NCBI GenBank assembly: GCA_963831645.1
Contig: CAWHQZ010000023.1
Location: forward strand, 186,001 to 250,000
Source of the DNA: CAWHQZ01 sp963831645
GTDB lineage: Bacteria > Pseudomonadota > Alphaproteobacteria > Rhizobiales > Aestuariivirgaceae
Direction of reading: 5' to 3'
Length of the DNA stretch: 64,000 nt
The notes under the pieces were generated by a model. That model was not told where the DNA came from, did no database searches, and saw nothing but the letters and a program-made list of their open reading frames with translations. Each line of letters opens with the position of its first letter. The stretch's first letter is position 1. The position numbers and the translations under genes were made by a program. Shown here piece by piece: positions 8,687 through 16,830 of the stretch.

Positions 8687-9502
8687 ATGGGGGTCGCCGA
8701 GCAGATTACACCGCACCTGCCCTTCCTGCGCCGGTTTGCCCGCGCACTGACGGGCAGCCAGTCGAGCGGTGATGCATATGTTACGGCACTCCTGGAAGCC
8801 GTCATCGCCGAACCCTCCCTGATTGAGGAGGGCGCAGATGCTCGCACAGGGCTCTATCGGCTTTTGTGTCGGCTGTGGGGTTCTTTGGGAATCAACAATG
8901 TCGCCGACACGCCGTCCAGCCATTGGGAGAGGAGCGCCCAGCGCCGCTTGTCGGCCATTGGGCCGCGAGCCCGCCAAGCCTTTCTCCTCACGGGTGTCGA
9001 GGGATTTTCGGTGGAGCAGACCTCACACATCCTCGATGTTGATGACGGAGAGGTATCCGAGCTCATCAGCCAGGCTTCCGCCGAAATTGCTCAGCAGGTG
9101 CAGACCGATGTACTGATCATCGAAGATGAGCCGCTGATCGCAATGGACTTGCGGGCGCTGGTCGAAACGCTTGGGCATCGCGTCGCCGGCATCGCGCGCA
9201 CCCACAGGGAAGCCGTAAAACTGGCTGCTCGGACGACTCCGGGTCTGGTGCTCGCCGATATTCAACTGGCCGATGAAAGTTCCGGCATCGATGCGGCCAA
9301 CGAAATTCTGACGAGCATCGAGGTCCCGGTCATTTTCATTACGGCGTTTCCCGAGCGTCTCCTCACTGGAAAGCGGCCGGAGCCGGCCTTTCTGATCACC
9401 AAGCCTTTCGTACCCGACATGGTCAAGGCCGTCATCGGCCAGGCGTTGTTTTTCGATACCAGGGCACGCGCACCGGGAGCGGCCCAAGTTGCAGTGGAGT
9501 GA
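8687..9502 (+). CDS. phyR: PhyR general stress response regulator (sigma-like + receiver)
   Basis: A 271-aa protein. Residues about 1-130 form the sigma-ECF-like domain (LPFLRRFARALTGSQSSGD as region 2, SHWERSAQRRLSAIGPRAR and FLLTGVEGFSVEQTSHILD as region 4). Residues about 140-262 are a receiver: DVLIIEDEPLIAMDL, phospho-acceptor Asp191 in LVLADIQLAD, T/S in IFITAFPE and Lys239 in ITKPF. Once phosphorylated, PhyR sequesters the anti-sigma factor NepR and frees EcfG. Here neither nepR nor ecfG is adjacent, although they often are; instead a membrane protein and an HWE kinase follow. AGGAGGGTC precedes the ATG. Confidence 0.95.
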   Translation: MGVAEQITPHLPFLRRFARALTGSQSSGDAYVTALLEAVIAEPSLIEEGADARTGLYRLLCRLWGSLGINNVADTPSSHWERSAQRRLSAIGPRARQAFLLTGVEGFSVEQTSHILDVDDGEVSELISQASAEIAQQVQTDVLIIEDEPLIAMDLRALVETLGHRVAGIARTHREAVKLAARTTPGLVLADIQLADESSGIDAANEILTSIEVPVIFITAFPERLLTGKRPEPAFLITKPFVPDMVKAVIGQALFFDTRARAPGAAQVAVE

Positions 9503-9565
9503 CTTTCACCTGCAGGCATTTTCCGGAGCATGATTGTGTCCACTTTTCCGAAGCATGGCTCCAAG

Positions 9566-9590
9566 GGAACCTGCTCGGCCGAGCCGCGTT
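9566..9590 (+). promoter_or_regulatory. EcfG-type promoter, almost on top of the start codon
   Basis: GGAAC at 9566-9570, a 16-nt spacer, CGTT at 9587-9590. Perfect consensus, but only 8 nt before ATG 9599, so the transcript would be leaderless or nearly so. Confidence 0.78.
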
Positions 9591-9598
9591 ACTATAGC

Positions 9599-9832
9599 AT
9601 GGGCTATGATCCGATGCGCGATCTGGACGAAGAACGGGACGCCTATCCCTTTCGGAAGGGCTACGAGCCCGGCTCCTATACGCCGTACCTCGTCGCCGCG
9701 TTTGCATTGGCGGTGCTGGCCATCGTCGGCTTGAATATCGCGAGCGTCGATGATGGAAATATCTTCGGACCCGACAGGCAGCTCGCAGATCAGGAAAGGC
9801 CTTCGGCAGGCAACTCGCCCGGCTTCAATTGA
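9599..9832 (+). CDS. small membrane protein between phyR and its kinase
   Basis: From ATG 9599 this gives 77 aa: an acidic cytoplasmic N-terminus (MGYDPMRDLDEERDAYPFRK), one transmembrane helix (YLVAAFALAVLAIVGLNIA) and an acidic exported tail ending SPGFN. The frame is open further back to ATG 9530, but the EcfG promoter at 9566-9590 lies inside that extension, so 9599 (or ATG 9614) is the likelier start. It overlaps the proposed kinase start by about 80 bp. I do not recognise the family. Its place between PhyR and a sensor kinase suggests a stress-signalling accessory, but that is inference. Confidence 0.6.
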   Translation: MGYDPMRDLDEERDAYPFRKGYEPGSYTPYLVAAFALAVLAIVGLNIASVDDGNIFGPDRQLADQERPSAGNSPGFN

Positions 9833-11886
9833 TAACTCGACCCCTGCGGCGGTCGTCCCGCAGGAGCGGAAGGCGAGACGCGTTCTGGTTCTACCGGTTG
9901 CCGCCTATCTTGGACTGTTCGCACTCGCGCTGGTCCTGCCGATCCTCCTCTACAACGGCTTCGTCATCCATCGCTATTCTTCGCTGCAGCGCGAGGCCTA
10001 CGGCGAACAGGCGCGCGAAGATGTGAGGTCGCTAGCCCAGCAGATCGACCGCGACATCGCCGCCCTGACTACGACCCTCGAATCCATGGCTGCGTCGCCG
10101 CAGCTTCACGACGGCAACTTTCGCGAGTTTCACGCCCAGGCATCGGTAATCCTGCGGCCTCAAAACCTCAATGTATTGTTCGTCGAGCCGGGAGGCCAGC
10201 AATTGCTCAACACGCGCGTGCCGTGGGGCAGCCCGCTGCCGAAAGAGCTCCTGCCGGCCATCGATGCCCGCGTCCAGGAAACGGGGAAGCCGGCGGTCTC
10301 GGGCGTCGTTATCGGCGCCGTAGTGCGGCGGCCGGTCTACGCCATCACGGCGCCGGTGCTTCTAGGGGGCCGGCTCGCCGGATTCCTGCGGCTATCCATC
10401 GAGCTCGAGCGTCTGGTGGGGGTGCTGCGCGCCGAGCTGCCACAAGGGTGGTCCGGAGCCATTTTCGACCACCAGCATCGCACATTGGCAGGCTTCCCGG
10501 AGTCCGGCGAGGAGGTGCTGGAATATGTGCGCGACGTTTCCGTCCGCAGCCGGCCCAAAGGAGACAGCACTTTCCGGGGGCCGCAGGGATCGACAGCGCC
10601 AGTGTTCGGCGCCGTGGCGCGGCATGCGGTGTCGGGTTGGTCTGTGGCAATCTGGGCGCCGGTGGAGCAGATCGAGGCCACGCTTCATCGTGCCTGGGCG
10701 CTTTTCGCTATCCTGGGGCTTGGCGCGCTCATACTCTCGGGCATGCTGGCCACCTTCTTTGGGCGCATGGTCGCACGTCCCATCGTCGCGCTGGAAGAAG
10801 CAGCCCAGAGAAGTGCGACCGGCGAAACTCCGGAGGTTGTAGTATCTCCGGTTCGCGAAGTGAATCGAGTTGAGCGCGGCGCTCGCTGCGGCGGCTGATG
10901 AGCTTGCGGCGAGGCGTGAACAGGACGCGCGTTATGCCGCCATGGTCGCTTGCTCCAGCGAGGCAATGGTCGGGCTGTCGCTGGCCGGTGTCATCGACAG
11001 CTGGAACCCGGCCGCGGAAGAGTTGTTCGGCTACAAGTCGGATGAGGCCAGGGGTCAGCCAAGCGACATCCTGGAGCCGCTGGAAAGGCGTAATGGCGGC
11101 GACAGTCTCAGGCGCCGCACCGAAAAAGGCGACAGGGCGCAGTGGCAAACGGTTCTCATCGCCAGGGACGGTCAGCAGGTCGCGGTCGACGTTTCGATTG
11201 CCCCGATCAAGGACAGTACGGGCGCCTTGACAGGCGCCGTCGCCGTCGTGCTCGACATCAGAAAGCGCCTGGCCGCCGAAAAGCAGGTTGGCCTCGTGCT
11301 GCGGGAGCTGTCGCACCGCACCAAGAATCTGATGAGCATCGTGCTCAGCATCGCCAGGCAAACGGCACAACGTAGCCGCAACCTCGCTCACTTTCAGGAG
11401 ATTTTCGCCGGGCGCGTTCAGGCACTATCGGCCGCTCAGGACATCCTGGTCCACCACAATTGGGAAGGCGTGAGTGTCGGTGCACTGGTCCGCAGCCAGA
11501 TGGCGCCGTTCGTCGCCGAGGGCGACGATCGACTTGTCGTCGATGGACCGATATTCCGCCTCAGCCCCGAGGCGGCCGAAGGCTTCTCCATGACCATTCA
11601 CGAGCTCGCCACCAACTCGAGCAAACACGGAGCCCTGGCTCGGCGCGGCGGAAGAATCCTGGTCAATTGGCTGGTGGTGGACGAAGATCGGCGCAAGCGC
11701 TTCCGCATGCAGTGGCGGGAAACTGGCGGCCGCAGGGTCCGTCCTCCGAAGAGCACTGGGTTCGGCATGCTGGTAGTCAAGGAAATGATGGAACAGCGCA
11801 CCGGCGGCACCGTCGAGCTGAGCTTCGCGCCCGAAGGTTTCTCATGGACCTTCGAAGGGCCCGCCGATCGGATATCCGCCGAATAG
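9750..11886 (+). CDS. HWE-family sensor histidine kinase with dCache-like sensor (frameshifted)
   Basis: The first frame gives transmembrane helix 1 (LGLFALALVLPILLYNGFVI), a roughly 250-aa periplasmic cache-like sensor, transmembrane helix 2 (AWALFAILGLGALILSGMLA) and HAMP (VARPIVALEEAAQ). The second frame gives a coiled segment (LSAALAAAADELAARREQD), a PAS domain (GLSLAGVIDSWNPAAEELFG) and the kinase core. The kinase core has LSHRTKN with the phospho-His, HNWEGV, the N box HELATNSSKHG, and G box GFGMLVVKEM. The frames join near 10868, where one extra base in cgagttgagc breaks EVNR-LSAAL. The His/Trp-Glu pattern and absent F box are HWE traits. HWE and HisKA_2 kinases phosphorylate PhyR in other alphaproteobacteria, so this is a candidate PhyK. 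Confidence 0.85.
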
Positions 11887-11932
11887 CGACAAAAGCTGGT
11901 GCTGCACTTCATTTGTGAACTTGGAGGCGACG

Positions 11933-12480
11933 ATGTGGACCGATCGCAGGATCATAGAACTCTTCGGCATCGAGCATCCGATCGTGCTGGCGCCCATGGC
12001 CGGACCTGGAACGGCATCGCCGATGCGCGCGCGGCATCGTGGCGGCCTTCGCGTTTGGCTCCGCCGCGGTGCAGATCGGGACGGCCTACCTCTTCTGTCC
12101 GGAGGCGAACACGACCACGTGCACAAGGACGCGCTGAAGCGTGCCTGCGATGACGGGACGGCCCTGACGAACCTGTTCACGGGCCGGCCGGCGCGCGGCG
12201 TCGTCAGCCGTATCATGCGCGAGGTGGGGCCGCTGTCTCCCGATGCGCCGGCTTTCCCCTGGCCGGCGGCGCGCTCATGCCGCTCAAGGCTGCTGCCGAG
12301 GCGCGGGGCTCCGGCGACTTCTCCCCCCTGTGGTCGGGTCAATCGGCGGCTCTTTGCCGGGAAATGCCGGCTGGCGAGTTGACCCGGCTGCTCGCACGCA
12401 ACGCGTTGGCCCGTTTCGGAGAACCCTACGGACCACACCGCACGAAGCCGCTCGATCACAGACCGAACTCGCGCCGTTAG
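11933..12480 (+). pseudogene. nitronate monooxygenase remnant
   Basis: GGAGG sits 7 nt before ATG 11933, and the protein begins like a 2-nitropropane dioxygenase/NMO (IIELFGIEHPIVLAPMAGPG). Near 12020 the sequence jumps to a late segment in another frame (GIVAAFAFGSAAVQIGTAYL, FCPEANTTT). A further shift gives HKDALKRACDDGTALTNLFT and GRPARGVVSRIMREVG, then another frame carries SGDFSPLWSGQSAALCRE and AGELTRLLA. About 160 residues of the FMN barrel are missing between the first two blocks. Intact NMOs are about 320-380 aa, so this is real decay and not only base-calling error. The end is approximate. Confidence 0.8.
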
Positions 12481-13473
12481 AGCACCATCTTCAAGGGCAT
12501 CGGCAGATACCGGAAGCCATCGCCGTGTTTGGTGACGTTGCCCATGCCCGGCCACGGGAAGTGGTAGGCGAGGAAAGGCAGTCGCTGCGAAGCCAGCATT
12601 TCCAGGATGCGCACGCGCGTGGTCACCCCCTGCTTTGGGTCGCTGTCGAAGGCGAACTCCAGTTGCGGCCTTTCGGTCGACAGGATGTGGTGATGCACCA
12701 CATCGCCGATGACCGCCAGCGTCTGGCCTTCCGACGTCAGGAGATAGCTTGCATGTCCCACCGTGTGGCCGGGCGTTGCCATCAACTGGACTCCGGGCAC
12801 AAGCTCCTCGCCGTTTTTGACGAACTTGATGCGCTCGCGCAGCGGCGGCAGCGTGTTGCGGGTGCCCTCTACCATCGCCTTGATCGGTTCGATGGCGAGA
12901 TTGGCCTCGTCGGTCCAGAAGGCATAGTCAGCCTCAGTCATGTAGATTTGCGCGTTCGGGAAGCTAGGCTTGCTGCCTTCGGCCATGAGGCCCCAGCAAT
13001 GATCCGGATGTGCATGGGTGAGGACGACGGCGTCGATATCCTTGGGATCGGTACCGGCGGCTTTGAGCGTGGCCGGAAGAGCCGGCCAGTATTGGGTCCG
13101 AACAGCTGGGCACTTCCCATACCGGTGTCGAACAGAACGAGCCGATCGCCGCTGTTCACCATCAGCGTATTGAGTTGCGAGCGCGATCTTTTCATAGGCG
13201 AGGTAGTTGTCGCGAACGTCTTGGCGAGCTCCTCCTTGCTCGCTCCCTTGAAAATGTCGCGCAGGCTCGCCCGAGCGGACCTACCGGGCCGTCCGATACG
13301 ACGGTTGCTTCGAGGGCACCGACTTTGAACCGATAAAAGGCAGGCGTCTGGGTGTTGGCCATCGGTGCTTTGGCTGCTGCGGGTGTGCCGAAGGGCGCGT
13401 TGCAAAGGCCTGCTGCGGCAAGAGCCGCCGAACCAGCCAGGACGGTACGCCGCGAAATGTGGGGATCGTGCAT
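12477..13473 (-). CDS. Tat-exported metallo-beta-lactamase-fold hydrolase (frameshifted)
   Basis: The N-terminus is a twin-arginine signal (HDPHISRRTVLAGSAALAAA) followed by AFYRFKVGALEATVVSDGPV. A second frame carries LNTLMVNSGDRLVLFDTGMG. A third carries DIDAVVLTHAHPDHCWGLMA, the HxHxDH zinc motif, then TPGHTVGHASYLL, VIGDVVHHH and the tail MGNVTKHGDGFRYLPMPLKM. Breaks lie near 13250 and 13085. All metal ligands survive, so indel errors are as likely as decay. Periplasmic hydrolases of this kind act on varied esters and lactones; the substrate is unknown. It converges tail to tail with the nitronate monooxygenase remnant. Confidence 0.8.
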
Positions 13474-13627
13474 GTTTTTCTCCTCTTTTAGGGATGCCTG
13501 AGCCTAGCACCGCCGAGGTTCAGCGTCACTTCACGGATAGGCGAGCGCCCTGGTCCGCGCAGGCACTTGGTCGTCGTCTGCCGCCATGCTTATATTTCGG
13601 CGAACCGTCAGCGAGAGGGAGAGTGAC

Positions 13628-14509
13628 ATGGCGAAAGAGATTTTCGTTGCCTATGGCATCGACGTCGATGCGGTCGGCGGCTGGCTCGGCTCTTACGGCG
13701 GCGAGGACTCGCCGTGCGACATCTCGCGCGGCATGTTTTCGGGCGAGGTCGGATCGCCCCGGCTCCTGAAGCTTTTCGATCGCTTCGGTATCAAGACCAC
13801 GTGGTTCATTCCTGGCCATTCGATCGAGACCTTTCCCGACGAGATGAAGGCGGTCGCGAAAGCCGGCCACGAGGTCGGCATCCACGGTTACTCGCACGAG
13901 AATCCGATCGCCATGACCCCCGTCCAGGAGGAGGCGGTGCTGGACAAGTGCATCGAGCTGATCACAGCGCTTCAGGGGCGCAAGCCGGTCGGCTACGTGG
14001 CTCCGTGGTGGGAATTCAGCACGGTGACCAACGAGCTGCTGCTGAAGAAGGGCATCCTCTATGACCACAGCCTGATGCACAACGATTTCGAGCCGTATTA
14101 TGTGCGGGTCGGCGACAGCTGGACCAAGATCGACTACACGAAAAATCCCAAGGACTGGATGAAGCCGCTGGTGCGCGGCCGCGGGACTGACCTCATCGAG
14201 ATCCCGGCATCCTGGAACATCGACGACCTGCCGCCGATGATGTTCATCAAGGCGGCGCCGAACAGCCACGGCTTCGTCAGCCCGCACGATGTCGAGCGAA
14301 TGTGGCTCGACCAGTTCGACTGGGTCTACCGTGAAATGGACTATGCGGTGTTCACCATTACCATTCATCCCGACGTCTCGGGCAAGCCGCACGTGCTGAT
14401 GATGCACGAGCGCATCTTTGCGCACATCAGCAGTCATCCGGGGGTGAAGTTCGTCACCTTCGAGGAGATTGCCCGGGACTTCGCCAGGCGCCGGCCGCGC
14501 CGAAAGTGA
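13628..14509 (+). CDS. polysaccharide deacetylase family hydrolase (cyclic imidase/PuuE-like type)
   Basis: A 293-aa cytoplasmic protein with no signal peptide. The NodB-type barrel starts GIDVDAVGGW (metal Asp), followed by the substrate or metal loop around KTTWFIPGHSIETFPDE and the zinc histidines in HEVGIHGYSHEN. Later segments are VGYVAPWWEF and TITIHPDVSGKPHVLMM. Absence of a signal and the extended insertions fit the subgroup that hydrolyses small cyclic amides or allantoin (HpPgdA/PuuE-like) better than cell-wall deacetylases. It heads a block with a CxxC protein, a CobW GTPase and a creatininase, which supports an amide substrate. GAGGGAGAGTGAC precedes the ATG. Confidence 0.85.
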   Translation: MAKEIFVAYGIDVDAVGGWLGSYGGEDSPCDISRGMFSGEVGSPRLLKLFDRFGIKTTWFIPGHSIETFPDEMKAVAKAGHEVGIHGYSHENPIAMTPVQEEAVLDKCIELITALQGRKPVGYVAPWWEFSTVTNELLLKKGILYDHSLMHNDFEPYYVRVGDSWTKIDYTKNPKDWMKPLVRGRGTDLIEIPASWNIDDLPPMMFIKAAPNSHGFVSPHDVERMWLDQFDWVYREMDYAVFTITIHPDVSGKPHVLMMHERIFAHISSHPGVKFVTFEEIARDFARRRPRRK

Positions 14510-14519
14510 AGCGCGTCTC

Positions 14520-14846
14520 TTGTGCGGTTTGTGTGGAGTCCTGGCCGGCGCTGAGCACTGGAGCGACGGGGAAACGGGTGCTTCGGGTGCCACCCGGACC
14601 CAGCGCCGCCAGGTGCGCAACCGGATCGCCAGCGCCGTACTCAGGCACTACGGCCTGACGCTTAGGGATACGGCAGGCGGCTCAGCGCTCCTTCAGAACC
14701 GGACCGGCGGGAGCGCGCTCGTGCCCCACCTGGGCGCGTTGTGGCCGGAAGCGGAACGCCTCGCCCGGCGCCGCTGCGATCCGCTCGACCCCGAGCTTCT
14801 CGGGGAATTGCAGCGGCGTGTCACGCCGGGAAGCTCATCGTCATGA
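14520..14846 (+). CDS. small CxxC protein coupled to CobW GTPase
   Basis: About 108 aa. The frame has no ATG near its conserved start; TTG 14520 gives (M)CGLCGVLAGAEHWSD, matching the usual MCGxCG opening of proteins found directly before this CobW subtype. The middle is basic (RTQRRQVRNRIASAVLRHYG) and the end holds PHLGALWPEAERLARR and DPLDPELLGELQRR. Its TGA overlaps the CobW ATG (14843), implying translational coupling. The paired cysteines suggest metal binding and a role as metal donor or acceptor with the GTPase; that is inference. Confidence 0.7.
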   Translation: MCGLCGVLAGAEHWSDGETGASGATRTQRRQVRNRIASAVLRHYGLTLRDTAGGSALLQNRTGGSALVPHLGALWPEAERLARRRCDPLDPELLGELQRRVTPGSSSS

Positions 14847-15880
14847 CCGGTGGTAACCTCATTCCGGTCAACCTGATCACCGGTTTCCTCGGCAGCGGCA
14901 AGACGACGCTGCTCCAGCGTCTCCTCGGCGACCCGGATCTCGGCACGGCAGCGGTGCTCATCAACGAGTTCGGCGAAGTCGGCATCGATCACTTCCTGTT
15001 GCGACGGGTCGATGAAGAGATCGTGCTCTTGAAAAGCGGCTGTCTGTGCTGCACCATTCGCGGCGACCTGCGCGATTCCATTCGCGAGCTTTATGACCGG
15101 CGAGAGCGCGGCGAGGTTGCGCCGTTCGACCGACTGGTGATCGAGACGACCGGCCTCGCCGATCCCGCTCCCATCGTCGCGACCCTCTCGGCCGATCCGG
15201 TGATTTGCCGTCACTTTCGGCTTGGCAGCATCGTCACGGTGGTTGACGCCAAAAACGGCAGTTCGAATCTCGAACACTATGAGGAGTCGCGCCGGCAGGT
15301 CGCCGTCGCCGATCGTCTCGTGGTCACCAAAACCGACATCGCCGATGACGCCAATGTCGGACGGCTTCGCACGAAGTTGAAGAGGCTCAACGGCGCGGCG
15401 ACGCAAGTCGATGCGCGCCGGGATTTTGTTTCTGCACGGGCGCTGTTGGCCGATGTTTACGATCCTCAATCCAGAAGCGAGGAGGTGCGCCGCTGGCTCG
15501 CCGATGAAGTGGATCACTCGACCGAACCCCAAGGCAACGGTGGCCACCGCCATGACGTAAGCCGTCATGGCGTCGATATCGTCACCTTCTGCGTGTCACT
15601 GGACAAACCACTGGCGTGGCCGGCGTTTGCCGTCTGGCTCACCATGTTGCTCAACTGTCATGGTCAGGACATCCTGCGCGTGAAGGGATTGCTGCACATA
15701 GACGGCGTGGCCACGCCCGTGGTGGTTCATGGCGTTCAGCACACCATCCATCCGCCGACCCATCTCGATGCCTGGCCGGACGGCAAGGCCACGACCCGGC
15801 TGGTGATCATCGCCAAGGGACTGATGCGTTCCCGCGTCGAAGAATCTCTTTCCGCCTTCAATGAGCTCGCCGGCTGCTAG
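14843..15880 (+). CDS. CobW/COG0523 family GTP-binding metallochaperone
   Basis: A 345-aa G3E GTPase. Walker A is ITGFLGSGKTTLLQ, followed by NEFGEVGIDH, the metal-binding GCLCC motif in LLKSGCLCCTIRGD, Walker B/ETTGLADP, and the base motif TKTD. The C-terminal CobW_C domain has a short His patch (GGHRHDVSRHG) and RVKGLLHIDG. COG0523 proteins deliver zinc, cobalt or other metals to client enzymes. The overlap with the CxxC gene and the surrounding metal-dependent hydrolases (deacetylase fold and creatininase) suggest those enzymes are clients. Convergent with the creatininase gene 31 bp away. Confidence 0.92.
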   Translation: MTGGNLIPVNLITGFLGSGKTTLLQRLLGDPDLGTAAVLINEFGEVGIDHFLLRRVDEEIVLLKSGCLCCTIRGDLRDSIRELYDRRERGEVAPFDRLVIETTGLADPAPIVATLSADPVICRHFRLGSIVTVVDAKNGSSNLEHYEESRRQVAVADRLVVTKTDIADDANVGRLRTKLKRLNGAATQVDARRDFVSARALLADVYDPQSRSEEVRRWLADEVDHSTEPQGNGGHRHDVSRHGVDIVTFCVSLDKPLAWPAFAVWLTMLLNCHGQDILRVKGLLHIDGVATPVVVHGVQHTIHPPTHLDAWPDGKATTRLVIIAKGLMRSRVEESLSAFNELAGC

Positions 15881-15911
15881 GCAGGGTGTTACGCGTTGTG
15901 CTGCTTCACCG

Positions 15912-16697
15912 TCATCCCATCTTCCAGGCCGAAAAATCGTCGATAAAACTGACCAATTCCTCCACGACCGCTGCGTGAAACTGGACGCCCTTCTCCGGGG
16001 AGGCAAGGGCGGGATCACCCAATGTGCCGGAGGGGGAGAGATCGAGAAAATCGTGATACGTGCACACCGGCGATGAGCCCAGAAGATCGGTTGTCAGATA
16101 GGATGAGCCCGGATCGGGATATTCGGTGATGGCTGCGGCGGTATCAACCAAATCCGCCCGGACGCGTTGCATCATGGCGGTTTCGAACTCGCAGGCATGC
16201 CCCATACCGCCTGTGTTCGACTGTCGCAGAGCAGCGATTGCATTACGAGCCAGCTGGAAATAGGTAAGGCACGCTATCCGCGCGATGCCATGAAAACGAT
16301 GGCCCAGGGTGGAAGCAAGAACATCCAAAGTGCCGTTGTTTCCGCCATGGCCATTGACAACCAGAATACGGCGGAAGCGGTGGGCAACCAGGCTGGCAAT
16401 GATGTCCTCCACGAGCGCCATCAGGGTGGTTGCGCGCAAGCTAATCGTCCCCTCGAAACGCATGTGATGGGCGGAAAGGCCGTACCAGGGTGATGGCAGA
16501 ATGACGATGCGGCCGCTGAGCCGCTCCGCTGCGGCCTCGACTACCGAGTGGGCGAGAATGGTGTCGGTTCCGAGCGGCATGTGGCGGCCATGCTGTTCAA
16601 CGGAACCGAGCGGCAAGACCACGACCGTGTGGTCCCGGTCCAGTGCTTCGATCTTGGGTACGCTGAGCTCTTCGTACCGCACCCGGTCCTCCTTCAA
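15912..16697 (-). CDS. creatininase family amidohydrolase
   Basis: A 261-aa protein with the creatininase metal signature: VVLPLGSVEQHGRHMPLGTD near residue 27, DTILAHSV, LVVNGHGGNNG near 117 and GHACEFETAMM near 170. These carry the Glu/His/Asp ligands of a dinuclear site. Members hydrolyse creatinine, formamidopyrimidines and related cyclic or N-formyl amides. It lies convergent to the CobW gene and divergent from the ABC importer at 16831, so both could share regulation from the 133-bp gap. Substrate not determinable from sequence. Confidence 0.9.
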   Translation of the reverse strand: MKEDRVRYEELSVPKIEALDRDHTVVVLPLGSVEQHGRHMPLGTDTILAHSVVEAAAERLSGRIVILPSPWYGLSAHHMRFEGTISLRATTLMALVEDIIASLVAHRFRRILVVNGHGGNNGTLDVLASTLGHRFHGIARIACLTYFQLARNAIAALRQSNTGGMGHACEFETAMMQRVRADLVDTAAAITEYPDPGSSYLTTDLLGSSPVCTYHDFLDLSPSGTLGDPALASPEKGVQFHAAVVEELVSFIDDFSAWKMG

Positions 16698-16830
16698 AAA
16701 CAGCTGTTATGAACGATTGTCTGTTCGTACACTCGCGTTCCGGAGCGGTCTGTCAATCATCATTGGCCCGCCGTCATCTGAACTTTGAGCGGGGCGCCGC
16801 TCAGTGGAAACATAAGCGACAGGGAGTCTC

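Noticed and set aside
12243..13328. 361-codon plus-strand frame over the metallo-hydrolase
   Set aside because: It is antisense to the zinc-motif frames on the minus strand and has no family features.
16711..16726. GAAC-N8-GTTC inverted repeat between creatininase and importer
   Set aside because: Arms are only 4 bp; too weak to call an operator.
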